NCBI GenBank assembly: GCA_020723325.1
Contig: DYJD01000020.1
Span: forward strand, 1 to 64,000
Direction of reading: 5' to 3'
Length of the DNA stretch: 64,000 nt
Source: Desulfosudis oleivorans
Lineage (GTDB): Bacteria; Desulfobacterota; Desulfobacteria; Desulfobacterales; SURF-7
The notes beneath the pieces were generated by a model that did no database searches, was not told the DNA's origin, and saw nothing but the letters and a program-made list of their open reading frames with translations. The position numbers were made by a program, and so were the translations under genes. Positions 30,697-40,243 of this stretch are shown piece after piece (within the stretch, counting starts at the first letter, position 1; every line of letters starts with the position of its first letter).

Positions 30697-30744
30697 AAGA
30701 ACACCATCCGGAATTTTCCGCAGCCAACACCCATAAAATTTATA

Positions 30745-30774
30745 TTGTCATTTGATTTTCATTTGTTATATAAT
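30745..30774 (+). promoter_or_regulatory. Sigma-70-type promoter ahead of the PilZ hybrid kinase
   Basis: TTGTCA (30745-30750), 18-base spacer and a perfect TATAAT (30769-30774). Predicted start near 30781, which leaves a leader of about 280 nt before the kinase start at 31062, or a separate short transcript. Confidence 0.55.
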
Positions 30775-30780
30775 TCGGAT

Positions 30781-30915
30781 GAGTCAATGGGGGCGATGGC
30801 AAATTTCCTGCGAAACTAGTAATATCGAACATTATTGTGGAATTGGGATTTTTTCGTTTTGTTGCTCATCCGGCACACCGTGTTGTCCGACCTTTGCCCA
30901 CAGCCCCCACAACGG
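30781..30915 (+). ncRNA. Possible structured leader or small RNA
   Basis: The region below the promoter could fold by long-range pairing: TGGGGGC (30788-30794) with GCCCCCA (30903-30909), then, across a 2x2 internal loop, GGCAAA (30798-30803) with TTTGCC (30893-30898). The enclosed 90 bases are AT-rich with a smaller hairpin near CGGCAC/GTG. It matches no RNA family I know by eye; a 62-codon ORF also spans it but has an unlikely composition. Structure is inference from complementarity. Confidence 0.25.
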
Positions 30916-31061
30916 CCTCAACATCATACAAAAACAGCACTTTTCAGCGATCTTGATCCCAAACTGATAACTATGAACCCACTCCTTCACAGATAGCAAA
31001 CAAAGCAGTGCCGGCAGTGGTGTTAACTGGTTTCCGCGCGGTTGACAAAGCGAGGTTGATG

Positions 31062-33185
31062 ATGGATCCGAAACCCTCCTTGGAAGCGTTGCAGCAGCGA
31101 ATTCAGGAACTCGAAACAGAACTGGCCACCCAAAAAAAACTCGTCCATTATTATCAAAAAAAAGAATACCAGCGCCAGCGCCTGAAGGAAAACCACCGGG
31201 AGACCCAGGAATATCTGGAGCAACGGGTGGCGGAAAGAACCAAGGCCTTGGCCGTATCCAATGAGCATTTGCGCCAGGAGATTTTTGAACGGCGCATGGC
31301 AGAAAAGGCCCTGCGGGAAAGCGAGGAAAAGTACCGGCTGCTCATCAACAACGCCAATGACGCCATTTTCATCGCCCAAAACGGATATGCAAAATTCCCC
31401 AACCCCAAGGCTGTTCAAATGATCGGCTACAGCCAGGAAGAACTGGCGCAAATCCCCTACCTTGATCTGATTCATCCCAACGACCGCAGCCTGGTGATGG
31501 CCAGAAAAGATAAAAAGCGTGAAGGGGAATCCATAACCAGCACTTACTCCATGCGCATCATCAATCGCAGCGGCAAGGAAGTCTGGGTGCAACTGAATGC
31601 CACCCCCATCACCTGGGAAGGCAGGCCCGCCACCATCAATTTTCTGCGGGACATCACCGAACAAAAGCAACTGGAGGCCCAGCTTCAGCAGGCCCAGAAA
31701 ATGGAAGCCATCGGCACTCTGGCCGGTGGCATTGCCCATGATTTCAACAACATCCTGTATCCCATTATCGCTTATACCGAATTGCTGAAACTCGACCTGG
31801 CCGAGGACAGCCAGGCCCTTGAAAGTTTGGATAAAATCTTGAGCGCCACCCATCGGGCCAAGGAGCTGGTTCAGCAGATCCTCACCTTTTGCCGCAAAAC
31901 CCCCCAGGAACTCAAACCCGTTCAAATTCAACCGGTGATTCATGGGGCCCTGAAACTCTTGCGGGCTTCCTTGCCTTCCACGATTACCTTTGAAGTCAAT
32001 ATTGCCGATGATTGCGGTGTGATCCTGGCCGATCCCGGCCAGATTGAAAGGCTTTTTGTCAATCTCTGCACCAATGCCTTCCATGCCATGGAACAGGAAG
32101 GCGGCCGGCTGACCGTTACCATCTGTCGCGAAACCATTCAGACCGGCAACCCTTCGGTTCCCAGACCGGGGGAATATTTGCACCTGGCGGTGACCGATAC
32201 CGGCCACGGGATTCCCAAAGAACATTTGGAACGGATCTTTGACCCCTACTTTACCACCAAAGAATCGGGCAAGGGCACCGGCCTAGGTCTTTCGGTGGTG
32301 CATGGAATCGCCAAAAGTCACGGCGGCGAACTGGCGGTTGACAGCCAGATAGGCAAAGGCAGCACCTTTCACACCTACTTTCCCCTGATCGATGCCGGTG
32401 TGGACCAAAAGATATCCATCTTTCCAGAGCCGATTCCCAAGGGTTCCGAGTCCATTCTGTGTGTGGATGATGAAACCGAAATTGCCGAAGTGGTTTGTCT
32501 GATGCTGGAAAGTCTCGGCTACCAGGTCACCCAGATGACCAGCAGCCTTGCGGCCCTGGAAGACTTCAAGCGTCAACCCGATGCCTACGACTTGGTCATC
32601 ACGGATTTGACCATGCCGGATTTGACCGGCGACCGTCTGGCACGGCAGATCCTATCCATCCGTAACGACATTCCCATCGTCCTGTGTACAGGTTACAACC
32701 ATCGCCTGACCAAAAAAGATTCCCAGGCCATCGGCATCCGGGAGCATCTGATAAAACCGATCACCATGCTGGATCTGGCCAAGGCCGTGCGCAAAGCCCT
32801 GGATACCAAAATTTCGGAACGTAGGCATGCTTTTCGCCATAAGGCCGCCCCCGGCACCATTGCCTTTCCACTCTACTCCCCTTCCTGCCGGGGACAAGTG
32901 CTGGACATCAGCAAGGGCGGGCTGGCATTTCAATTCATGGAGAATTGCGCCTCGGCACCCATGAAAAAAAACGACCAATTCACCATCCATGTCCAGGACT
33001 CCGGGCAGGCCGAACCCCTGCAAGTGCAATGCCGGATTGTTTCCCTGTCGGCCGCCGACGGCCACCCGGAAGCCGTGGCACCGGCCGGCCATAGATGCTC
33101 TGTCCAATTCTCGGCTTTAACCGCGGAGCAAAACGGCCGCCTGGAACATCTCATCAACCGGCAGGCGTTCACCAAAAATCGTTGA
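31062..33185 (+). CDS. Hybrid histidine kinase with C-terminal PilZ domain
   Basis: 707 aa. ATG at 31062 (the second of two adjacent ATGs) fits the GAGG site best. Order: N-terminal coiled coil (1-80), PAS (about 85-200), HisKA with His226 in AGGIAHDFNN, HATPase (NLCTNAFHAM, DTGHGI, GKGTGLGLS), receiver (CVDDETE, VITDLTMPD, LIKPI; about 445-565), and a PilZ domain (about 585-695). The PilZ c-di-GMP motif is complete: RRHAFRH supplies RxxxR and DISKGG supplies DxSxxG. A kinase whose own receiver is followed by a c-di-GMP receptor would let the second messenger gate phosphotransfer. Cytoplasmic; no partner gene nearby. Confidence 0.9.
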   Translation: MDPKPSLEALQQRIQELETELATQKKLVHYYQKKEYQRQRLKENHRETQEYLEQRVAERTKALAVSNEHLRQEIFERRMAEKALRESEEKYRLLINNANDAIFIAQNGYAKFPNPKAVQMIGYSQEELAQIPYLDLIHPNDRSLVMARKDKKREGESITSTYSMRIINRSGKEVWVQLNATPITWEGRPATINFLRDITEQKQLEAQLQQAQKMEAIGTLAGGIAHDFNNILYPIIAYTELLKLDLAEDSQALESLDKILSATHRAKELVQQILTFCRKTPQELKPVQIQPVIHGALKLLRASLPSTITFEVNIADDCGVILADPGQIERLFVNLCTNAFHAMEQEGGRLTVTICRETIQTGNPSVPRPGEYLHLAVTDTGHGIPKEHLERIFDPYFTTKESGKGTGLGLSVVHGIAKSHGGELAVDSQIGKGSTFHTYFPLIDAGVDQKISIFPEPIPKGSESILCVDDETEIAEVVCLMLESLGYQVTQMTSSLAALEDFKRQPDAYDLVITDLTMPDLTGDRLARQILSIRNDIPIVLCTGYNHRLTKKDSQAIGIREHLIKPITMLDLAKAVRKALDTKISERRHAFRHKAAPGTIAFPLYSPSCRGQVLDISKGGLAFQFMENCASAPMKKNDQFTIHVQDSGQAEPLQVQCRIVSLSAADGHPEAVAPAGHRCSVQFSALTAEQNGRLEHLINRQAFTKNR

Positions 33186-33202
33186 GCCGGGCGGCCCGCC
33201 TT

Positions 33203-33868
33203 TCATTCGAACTGCTTTTTGAATTCACTGAATTGATCTTTCAGGGCCATCAATTCAGCCCGCAATTCTTCCAGGCCGGCTTCCAGCAGAGCCATGCGCT
33301 CCTCCCTGCCGGCAGCAGTCTCTTCCACAATCCCGGACCAATCTTTTTCCAGGCCTTCATCTTCGGGCCCGCGATGGAACAATTGCGTATAACGGCATTC
33401 CTTATGACCGGGGCGCCGTGGGAGTTTGGCCACAAATGGTCCTTTTTCGTGCTCCATTAATTTCCGCAGCACATGCTCCACTGCCGGAAGGCCGTGAAAT
33501 TCCGTCAGGCGCGCGGTTCTGGCGCGCAATTCTCCGGCTGTCTGGGGGCCGCGTAAAAGCAGTTCACACAGGATGCCGAGCTCGCTCACGGAAAATTCGG
33601 CCACCTCCTTGAGGTTGTGCTCGTATTTTGCAGCCCGGCTGCCGGCGGTCTTGATCTGCCAGACAAGATGCTGCTTTTTTAATTCATCCAGGGCGCGCCC
33701 GATGGTCTCCTCGTCCAAGTCCATTACCGGATCACGATTGGTCTTTTGATTACAGCCTGCCACAAGCGCGTTCAAGGTAAGGGGATAATAATCCGGTGTT
33801 GCCATCTGCTTTTCCAGCAGGACCCCTAGAATCCTGGCCTCAACCGCATTCAAAGAAAATGAGAGCAT
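33203..33868 (-). CDS. UPF0502 (YceH/DUF480) protein
   Basis: 221 aa. Clear DUF480 layout: two winged-helix repeats, the first starting LNAVEARILGVLLEKQMATPDYYPL with NALVAGCNQKTNRDPVMDL (family hallmark), the second at ELGILCELLLRGPQTAGELRAR, then a C-terminal coiled coil (EERMALLEAGLEELRAELMA). The family is widespread and DNA-binding-like in fold but without proven function. It converges on the PilZ kinase with 17 bases between stops. Confidence 0.9.
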   Translation of the reverse strand: MLSFSLNAVEARILGVLLEKQMATPDYYPLTLNALVAGCNQKTNRDPVMDLDEETIGRALDELKKQHLVWQIKTAGSRAAKYEHNLKEVAEFSVSELGILCELLLRGPQTAGELRARTARLTEFHGLPAVEHVLRKLMEHEKGPFVAKLPRRPGHKECRYTQLFHRGPEDEGLEKDWSGIVEETAAGREERMALLEAGLEELRAELMALKDQFSEFKKQFE

Positions 33869-34009
33869 GATCCGCCGTCTCCTTGCAAATTCGAAAATTT
33901 ATGAGCGAGATTGATAATTCCGCTGCAAAAAACATTTGACAGGTAATTGTACTCCCCGTTACAACCAAAAGCAATAACCACAAAAGCCGATCCACCCAAA
34001 GGTTGAATC

Positions 34010-34783
34010 ATGAAAAGAAAAAAAATGATCGTCATGGCCGGGGTAGCAGTTTCAGCCCTGCTTGTGCTTGCCGCCTGGGCTTGGAACAGCATGGGGCATA
34101 CCGGGAAGAGGAGCAAAAAGCCGGAAATACCCTTCTATTTCGGGATTCAGAAGGAAATTTACTCCAAATCCATAGTCCGTGATTTTGAAAGCGAATACAG
34201 CTTCGAGCCTGCGCTCCAATTCGATCTTATCAAGCACGACTTCCTGATTCAAAATCCTGCCAAGGAGCCCCTTAACCTGCGCAACGTGACAGGTTGCTGC
34301 GGCAGTATAGTGGAAAGATTCAGCCGCCAAATTCCTCCGGGACAGGAAGGCGTCATTTCCATTGTTCTGATAACCGATCAACGCGGCGGCGAGGAAATCA
34401 AAGGCATCATAAGGGCGGAAACCGACAGCGCGGCTCATCCAGAGCTGAAAATCCATATTTCCTGCCCGGTGAAAAAATTTGCGGATATTTCGGTTTATAA
34501 AATCATGCTAGACGGATCGGCCCAAGCAGATATTCAAGGCTCTTCCCTGGTTTTTCCAACAGTGGAATACCCGTTCTCCATTACGGGCATCAAACCCAAA
34601 AAGGCCGTGGATATAACCTACAAATATGAGCCGGTCGAAAGGGACGGCAGAAAAGGCTATTTAATCACTGCAAAAAATCTCCGCAAAAGAAGCGGCGGGA
34701 TTCGGAACACCCTCTTTATCCAAACCGACAATCCGCAACGGCCGGAATTCTTTATCCGGGTTCAGGGCAAGATCACCGATTGA
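34010..34783 (+). CDS. Membrane-anchored DUF1573-like protein
   Basis: 257 aa. One N-terminal hydrophobic anchor (residues 6-24), then two immunoglobulin-like beta domains. The first carries the DUF1573-type core: HDFLIQNPAKEPLNLRNVTGCCGSI followed by IPPGQEGVISI. The second ends NTLFIQTDNPQRPEFFIRVQG. DUF1573 domains occur in exported proteins of anaerobes and Bacteroidota, role unknown; the Cys pair in TGCCG may be a metal or disulfide site. Probably periplasmic. It converges with the next gene 3 bases away. Confidence 0.65.
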   Translation: MKRKKMIVMAGVAVSALLVLAAWAWNSMGHTGKRSKKPEIPFYFGIQKEIYSKSIVRDFESEYSFEPALQFDLIKHDFLIQNPAKEPLNLRNVTGCCGSIVERFSRQIPPGQEGVISIVLITDQRGGEEIKGIIRAETDSAAHPELKIHISCPVKKFADISVYKIMLDGSAQADIQGSSLVFPTVEYPFSITGIKPKKAVDITYKYEPVERDGRKGYLITAKNLRKRSGGIRNTLFIQTDNPQRPEFFIRVQGKITD

Positions 34784-34786
34784 CCA

Positions 34787-35548
34787 TCATTCATACTGTT
34801 CCGGCGTTTTTTGATAGATGTCCAGGGTGACCTTGTGACCGCTGATCAACATCATGGCCAGCACGTTGTCATTAATGAATTTGGCCTTGTGGGTGATGGT
34901 CTTGCCGTAGTAATCCTCTTCCCAGTAGAACTCCCTGCGCTCCTCATCATAGGTGTAGGTTTTGGGGGACTCAAAAAATGTATAGGTCCTGGCGGTTTCT
35001 TCGTCCGGATAAAAAATAAAGGTTCCATCCTGCTGGGGTTTCAAATTGAAGCCGTTGTCCTCACCTTTGAAATCATCCACGCTGATCCACTCCCCGCTCC
35101 AAAACGGCTTGGTATCGGCATCCCCGGTTTGGACGACTTCATCCAACAGCACCATATCTTCAACATATTCGATGTCCAGGTCGTAGATCCGCTTTTTAAT
35201 TTCGTTGATGTCCTTGGGGTGATCCACCGGCGCTGCGTCATGGCTTTCCTCCGCGGCCCCGGCCGGCACTTGCCCTGTTTCCTTTTTGATCATCTGCGCT
35301 GTTTTTCGCTTTTCCTTTGCATGTTCCCCGACCTGAAAGACCGGTGCCCCCCCTTTGTCTTTATCAAGGACCGTGGGCATTGGCTCGCGCTTGGCCTGAG
35401 AAAGGACTTGAGTATTTGAAAGATCTTTATCACTATCGAAGAAGAGCGCGGCACCCATCAAGGCGACGATGGTCAAGCTTAGAATGGCAGCAATCTTTTT
35501 GCCTTTCGAGGCTCCGGACCCTTGTGTTTTAGACTCTTTGGCAAGCAT
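34787..35548 (-). CDS. Membrane-anchored acidic protein of unknown function
   Basis: 253 aa. A basic cytoplasmic N-terminus precedes one transmembrane helix (about 20-37, IAAILSLTIVALMGAALFF), then a charged, Lys/Glu-rich linker (to about 115) and a beta-rich C-terminal domain with many aromatic residues (TFFESPKTYTYDEERREFYW). The topology suggests the C-domain faces the periplasm. No family recognised. The start has a poorly placed GGAG site. Confidence 0.6.
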   Translation of the reverse strand: MLAKESKTQGSGASKGKKIAAILSLTIVALMGAALFFDSDKDLSNTQVLSQAKREPMPTVLDKDKGGAPVFQVGEHAKEKRKTAQMIKKETGQVPAGAAEESHDAAPVDHPKDINEIKKRIYDLDIEYVEDMVLLDEVVQTGDADTKPFWSGEWISVDDFKGEDNGFNLKPQQDGTFIFYPDEETARTYTFFESPKTYTYDEERREFYWEEDYYGKTITHKAKFINDNVLAMMLISGHKVTLDIYQKTPEQYE

Positions 35549-35667
35549 TCGTTTTCAAACATCTCCATATGGAAAGCAAACTCTCATGAAAGCAAGCGGC
35601 TCTGGATGTTTTTTCATCCAGCCGTCGCAGCGAACAGATGCGCTGATTGGATGAAATCTACCACTGT

Positions 35668-36345
35668 CTAGCGGTACATGTTCTCCGCCACCATCACATT
35701 CCAGACCATATTTGCCAATATCTGGGAGCCTTGCAGGGTGGGATGAATATCATCGGATTTGATATGGGACGGCTGGATATTGGCACGCGGGTCCACCAAA
35801 TAGGCCGACATATTCGTGGAGCCGAAGATGCCCGGGTAGATATCCGAATAGCAATAATCAATGGCTTCGTTCTTTTCGATTTCACTGCCTTTGACATGAT
35901 AATAGCCGAGCCATACACAGTCATCCGGCGATTTCTGATACATGGACTCCAGCATGGCTTCCATTTTATCTGCGATGTAATCAATGGTGCCGAGGCAGCC
36001 GGCGGTCAACGGATCCGAATCGCAATCCATGGAGCCTTGCAGAATATCATTGGCGCCGCCGTCGGCAATCACTGTTTTAAGGGTTGTGCGGCCCAGCGCC
36101 GTGTTTAATTGGCTTTGAATGGCCGCGATCTTGGCACCGCTTACGGATCTGTCCTTGTACATCTTGCCGGATAACGTTTTCAGGGTCTTTTGAATGTCAC
36201 CGGATAAATCAAAAACCGAATCACCGACAATCTGGACATCATACTCACTGGCGGTGGGGTTATTGAAATCCCAACTGCAGCCCGTCATTGACAAAGTCAG
36301 GCCCGCTGTCATGCAGATCGCCAAAAAAATCTTGAATAGTTTCAT
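35668..36345 (-). CDS. SGNH/GDSL hydrolase lipoprotein (copy 1)
   Basis: 225 aa; AGGAGG ribosome site. Lipoprotein signal ending SMTGC at about residues 19-23. SGNH blocks: I with the nucleophile Ser (IVGDSVFDLSG), III (DGGANDI), V (SDDIHPT) with Asp and His. This fits a small esterase or acyl hydrolase on the outer face of a membrane. Its neighbour at 36675-37361 is a near-identical copy; the two share an unbroken block of about 70 residues from VQIVGDS to SDPLT. The 5' leaders are also similar, so the duplication included control sequence. Confidence 0.85.
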   Translation of the reverse strand: MKLFKIFLAICMTAGLTLSMTGCSWDFNNPTASEYDVQIVGDSVFDLSGDIQKTLKTLSGKMYKDRSVSGAKIAAIQSQLNTALGRTTLKTVIADGGANDILQGSMDCDSDPLTAGCLGTIDYIADKMEAMLESMYQKSPDDCVWLGYYHVKGSEIEKNEAIDYCYSDIYPGIFGSTNMSAYLVDPRANIQPSHIKSDDIHPTLQGSQILANMVWNVMVAENMYR

Positions 36346-36674
36346 AAGACCTCCTCCCGTTTAAATGCGTTGATTTATTTTCAGTGCCGCTTGCTTTTGA
36401 TGAACACCAGGATGGAAGACCACATGTGCTCGGCACCTTCAAAAAACGGCCCGGCTGAAATCCCCGTTTTTGAAATGCCGATGGCTGCGCCGCCTTAAAA
36501 ATATGCGTTTTTCTATGTGAACATTGTTTTTTGCATAATACTATCCTACAGAATCAATTCAAAAGGCAACACGAAAAAAGCAGGGGGAAATTAGGGGGAA
36601 CCTGCCCCCAATTTCCCCATACTACAAGGCTCAATGCATTAAAATTATTATGGGCAAGCGGCACTGTCCGGTGT
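36346..36674. other. Intergenic region with duplicated leader and a strong hairpin
   Basis: 329 bases. The first 70 repeat the sequence upstream of the second SGNH copy (both contain AGTGCCGCTTGCT), and ACATTGTTTTTT near 36521 matches the one near 37541. At 36584-36618, GGGGAAATT-A-GGGGG pairs with CCCCCAATTTCCCC (one bulged A, 6-base loop), a REP-like or terminator hairpin placed downstream of the second copy. Confidence 0.6.
36584..36618. terminator. Hairpin between the two SGNH genes
   Basis: A 14-bp stem with a single bulge and loop AACCTG. It lacks a clean U-tract on either strand, so termination is possible but not assured; the GGGGG-rich arms resemble known REP-type palindromes. Confidence 0.4.
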
Positions 36675-37361
36675 TTACCGATACATATTTTCAGCCACCA
36701 TGACGTTCCAAATCATGTTGGCTAGTACTTGCGAGCCGGTCAGTGTTGGGTGAATGTCATCGGATTTGATATAGCCGGCTTCATGACCGGTAAAAGCCGC
36801 CCGGGGATCCACCAGATAGGCCGACATATTGGTGGCGCCGAAAATACCCGGGTAGACATTGGAATATGCATAATCAATGGCTTCGTTCTTTTCCACTTGA
36901 CCGCCTTTTACATGATAGTAGCCCAGCCATACGCAGTCATCCGGTGATTTCTGGTACATGGCTTCCAGCATGACTTCCATTTTGTCGCCGATGTAATCCA
37001 GAGTGCCGAGGCAGCCGCTGGTCAATGGGTCGCTGTCGCAATCCATGGAACCCTGGAGAATATCATTGGCCCCGCCGTCGGCAATAACCGTCTTCAGCGT
37101 AGTGCGACCCAAGGCCGTGTTCAACTGACTTTGAATGGCTGCTATTTTGGCACCGCTCACGGATCTGTCCTTGTACATTTTACCGGACAGGGTTTTCAGG
37201 GTCTTTTGAATATCGCCGGATAAATCAAAGACCGAGTCGCCCACAATCTGCACATCCCACTCGGTAGGGGTAGGATTGTTGAAATCCGCGCTGCATCCGG
37301 TAAGGGATAATGCCAATCCTGCCGCCATACTGATTGCCAATAAAAGCTTCAACAACCGCAT
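36675..37361 (-). CDS. SGNH/GDSL hydrolase lipoprotein (copy 2)
   Basis: 228 aa from the ATG at 37361, which follows AGGAGG; a longer reading has no site. Lipobox LSLTGC. Same SGNH blocks as copy 1 (IVGDSVFDLSG, DGGANDI, SDDIHPT). Differences cluster around residues 145-185, where this copy has VKGGQVEKNEAIDYAY and a 3-residue insertion (FTGHEAGY for IQPSH), so the active site is conserved while a surface region drifts. Likely the source or product of a tandem duplication with copy 1. Confidence 0.85.
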   Translation of the reverse strand: MRLLKLLLAISMAAGLALSLTGCSADFNNPTPTEWDVQIVGDSVFDLSGDIQKTLKTLSGKMYKDRSVSGAKIAAIQSQLNTALGRTTLKTVIADGGANDILQGSMDCDSDPLTSGCLGTLDYIGDKMEVMLEAMYQKSPDDCVWLGYYHVKGGQVEKNEAIDYAYSNVYPGIFGATNMSAYLVDPRAAFTGHEAGYIKSDDIHPTLTGSQVLANMIWNVMVAENMYR

Positions 37362-37658
37362 AAAACCTCCTCTTGTAATAGTGAATGGATTTATTTTCCA
37401 GTGCCGCTTGCTGTTGGAAGAATGTATCCGACGGGAAAACCGCATTGACTTTCAATTCATTTGAAAAGCCGGTTAGGGTTTACATTTGTATACAAGCGAA
37501 TACGTTCGCTAAAAAATAATCGTTTTTTTAACTAAACATTGTTTTTTTAATAATATTATTGTATAAACAAAGTTCAAATATCAATATGGAAAAAATCTGG
37601 GGATAACATGGGGCTTTTACCCATAATATCCCATACAAAAATTGGTTAGGAGGAAATT
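37362..37658. promoter_or_regulatory. Divergent AT-rich control region with adjacent palindromes
   Basis: Lies between the SGNH gene (minus) and the PAS-LuxR gene (plus). TTGTATACAA (37486-37495) is a perfect palindrome and abuts GCGAA-TACG-TTCGC (37496-37509). Together they resemble operator DNA, and the LuxR-type protein encoded next door is a candidate binder. No clear -35/-10 pair stands out. Confidence 0.4.
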
Positions 37659-38993
37659 TTGGGATCTGCATCACCGAAAAGCAAAAATGCCAATATCATT
37701 GATAAAAATCAAAGCGCAAAAAAACTGTTGCTTGAAAACGATAAAAAATACCGCCTGTTGGCCGACAGACTGACGGACATTATCTGGGCTTTGGATCTCA
37801 TCACCTTTCGTTTTGAATATATCAGCCCCTCTGTGGAAATGGTGGCAGGGTATACCCTGGAAGAAACCATCGGCCAGCGCCTGGACTATTTTTTGACACC
37901 CACTGCCCTGACCACAATTCAAGAAATTTTTTTACAAGAATATGCCAAGGAAAGACAGGGGCAATGCAAAGGACAGACCCTTGATTTCCAGGCCTATCAC
38001 AAGGATGGCCGCATCATTTGGCTGGAGGCCACTGCCGCTTTCTACAGGAACGATTCCGGTGAAATCATCGGCATTGTCGGGGTAGCCCGGGATTGCACCA
38101 AGCGGAAAGAAGCCGAGCTGAAACTGCAGCGCAACGAGGAAAAATATCGGAATATCCTGTCGAATATCCGGGAAATCTATTATGAAACCGATCTGGACGG
38201 CAATATTCTGTACGGCAATGATGAGGCTGTCAGCATTTCCGGATATAAAATCAGGGAACTCATCGGCAAGAATTACCAAGAATTTTTAGACAAGGAAACC
38301 AGCCGCCGGATTTATGACACCTTTTTGCACATTTATCAAACCCATGAACTGGCCAAACGCTTTGAATGCGAAATCAAGGACAGAAACGGCATAAGAAAGC
38401 AACTGGAATTATCCGCCATGTTGCTGAAAGATCATGAGGGCCGGCCCACCGGCTTTTGCGGTTTCGGTCGAGATGTCAGTGAGCTGAAAAAAGCCAATGA
38501 AAAAATGGATGCGTTGTTGCAGGAAAAAACCAGCAAACTGAGCCACGCTTACCAGGCCATTGAAAAAACCAATATTGCCTTGCAGGTTTTGCTGGAAAAA
38601 AAAGACGAGACCAGAAACAAGCTGGAAGAAAAAATGCGTTTTAATGTAAGCGAATTGATCCTTCCGACCCTGGAAAAACTTGCCAGCAGCGGCCTGAACA
38701 GCAAGCAGAAAGCCTATATCGATATCCTGGCCCGCAATATCAATGAAATCGTCAAACCCTTTTTAAACGGCATCCCCCAAAAATTCTTGGAGCTTACCCC
38801 CAATGAGATCCAGGTGTTGAATTTCATCAAGCAGGGCAAGACCTCCAAGGAAATTGCCGCGCTCATGAACATCGCCGCTTGCACAGTGGATTTTCATCGG
38901 GACAATATCCGCCGCAAACTGAGTCTCAACAATAAAAAGGTCAATCTGCGGACTTATCTCCAGTCCCTGGATCTAGGCCACCCGCCGCAATAA
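37659..38993 (+). CDS. PAS-PAS-LuxR transcriptional regulator
   Basis: 444 aa. TTG start at 37659, five bases after AGGAGG. Two PAS domains (about 30-150 and 160-280, with PAC motifs [13 protein letters not shown] and [12 protein letters not shown]), then a coiled coil (285-330) and a GerE/LuxR helix-turn-helix at the C-terminus ([20 protein letters not shown], then [20 protein letters not shown]). Cytoplasmic one-component sensor-regulator. A similar PAS-coil-LuxR layout is frequent in sulfate reducers. It may act on the divergent SGNH gene. The 3' end overlaps the converging flavoprotein gene by 21 bases. Confidence 0.85.
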   Translation: MGSASPKSKNANIIDKNQSAKKLLLENDKKYRLLADRLTDIIWALDLITFRFEYISPSVEMVAGYTLEETIGQRLDYFLTPTALTTIQEIFLQEYAKERQGQCKGQTLDFQAYHKDGRIIWLEATAAFYRNDSGEIIGIVGVARDCTKRKEAELKLQRNEEKYRNILSNIREIYYETDLDGNILYGNDEAVSISGYKIRELIGKNYQEFLDKETSRRIYDTFLHIYQTHELAKRFECEIKDRNGIRKQLELSAMLLKDHEGRPTGFCGFGRDVSELKKANEKMDALLQEKTSKLSHAYQAIEKTNIALQVLLEKKDETRNKLEEKMRFNVSELILPTLEKLASSGLNSKQKAYIDILARNINEIVKPFLNGIPQKFLELTPNEIQVLNFIKQGKTSKEIAALMNIAACTVDFHRDNIRRKLSLNNKKVNLRTYLQSLDLGHPPQ

Positions 38994-40223
38994 AAAGGAG
39001 ATGAGCCGCCAGCGGCTGTTGATGCGCTCGGCCGTGCGCAGGTGTTTGAACACATACCATTCAAATTTGCCGATGCGGGCGTAAGACTTGCGGATGTGCC
39101 GATAAATACCGGTCCTGCGAAACACCTTCTTGTATTTGGCGATCCTGCCGGGCCGCCACAATTCCGTAGGATTCACTTCCCCCTTACGTTTGGCGGCAAT
39201 TTTTTTGCTTTCATTGGACAGCAATTCCGTCCAGAAAGTGGCCATGGCCATGCTGGAATAAATTCCGGACGAGCCGAAGGGGTCCACGAAACCGGCGCTG
39301 TCGCCGATGAGCACCAAACCTGGGGCCGGGATCACGGAAGAAACCATGCCGGCATTGGTAAGGGCGGTGACCGCTTCGTATTCCATTTCCGCCCCTTTAA
39401 AAAAACTGCTGAATCCCGGATACTCCTCCTTCAAACGGGTCCATACCAGGGAAAAAGTTTTATTGCCGGGAATGCGCACAGTGTTGCCCATCTGGGACGC
39501 CTGCCCCATGCGCAGCATCAGGCCTACTTCCATCTTCCTGCCGCCCAGGGGAAAAGCATAGGCCACGCAAGGGGGCAGATTGGGCGCATAGCGCAAATCG
39601 CCGTTGCCGACCAAAAAGAATTGAAGCACAGGCTTTTGGCTGATGTCTATATTGGCGTTGCGGATGATACCTTTGACCATGGCGCAGTTCAAACGATCGT
39701 AGTCCACTCCGTAATGCCGCCCCATAACGCTCTTATGCCCGTCACAGGCCAGCACGGCTTTTCCATAAATCTCACGCACGGCCCCGTCTTCCTGGCGGCA
39801 GCGCACGCCGATGCAAATCTGGGTTTTGTTCACCAGGGGCCCGATCACCTTGGAATTATACCGGATGGAAACCCCGCAGGAAACAGCCATTTCCACCAGC
39901 CTGTCCATGAACTGACGCCACTCAAAAAAATAAATATCCTTATTACCGGCCAGTAAAACCTGCTTGCGATCAAAAGGACTATGAAATTCCAGGCTGCCGT
40001 CCATGCGATAACAACGGGTTTCTAGGAAATCACTCCCAAGCAAGTCATCAAAAAGCGGATAGCGGTTGACGCCTTCACCCCTTGGCAAGGGACCGGCCAC
40101 CGCCCCTTTTTCCAATACCACCGCTTTCATGCCTTTGCGGGCAGCGGCAATGCCCGCGGCCAAACCGGCAGGACCGGCACCCACGATCACAAAATCATAG
40201 GGTTGTTCAGAGTCAATGCGCAT
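38973..40223 (-). CDS. FAD-dependent oxidoreductase, geranylgeranyl-reductase-like
   Basis: 416 aa. FAD-binding [20 protein letters not shown] at 12-31 and the second FAD site [19 protein letters not shown] near 305-323 define the GGR/FixC-like group. [13 protein letters not shown] is the middle NAD(P)/FAD segment. Such enzymes reduce isoprenoid double bonds or act as lipid/quinone oxidoreductases. The C-terminal 60 residues are basic and helical and may rest on the membrane. It follows the DsrE-like gene by 20 bases and is probably co-transcribed with it. Confidence 0.82.
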   Translation of the reverse strand: MRIDSEQPYDFVIVGAGPAGLAAGIAAARKGMKAVVLEKGAVAGPLPRGEGVNRYPLFDDLLGSDFLETRCYRMDGSLEFHSPFDRKQVLLAGNKDIYFFEWRQFMDRLVEMAVSCGVSIRYNSKVIGPLVNKTQICIGVRCRQEDGAVREIYGKAVLACDGHKSVMGRHYGVDYDRLNCAMVKGIIRNANIDISQKPVLQFFLVGNGDLRYAPNLPPCVAYAFPLGGRKMEVGLMLRMGQASQMGNTVRIPGNKTFSLVWTRLKEEYPGFSSFFKGAEMEYEAVTALTNAGMVSSVIPAPGLVLIGDSAGFVDPFGSSGIYSSMAMATFWTELLSNESKKIAAKRKGEVNPTELWRPGRIAKYKKVFRRTGIYRHIRKSYARIGKFEWYVFKHLRTAERINSRWRLISFLLRRVA

Positions 40224-40243
40224 GGCTGGTTCCTATTCTAAAA

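Noticed and set aside
30789-30900. tmRNA-like GGGGGCGAT start
   Set aside because: No tRNA-like 3' end, no tag reading frame and no T-arm.
30779-30967. 62-codon Cys-rich ORF below the promoter at 30745
   Set aside because: Unlikely residue composition, no ribosome site; overlapping complementary segments suggest RNA structure instead.
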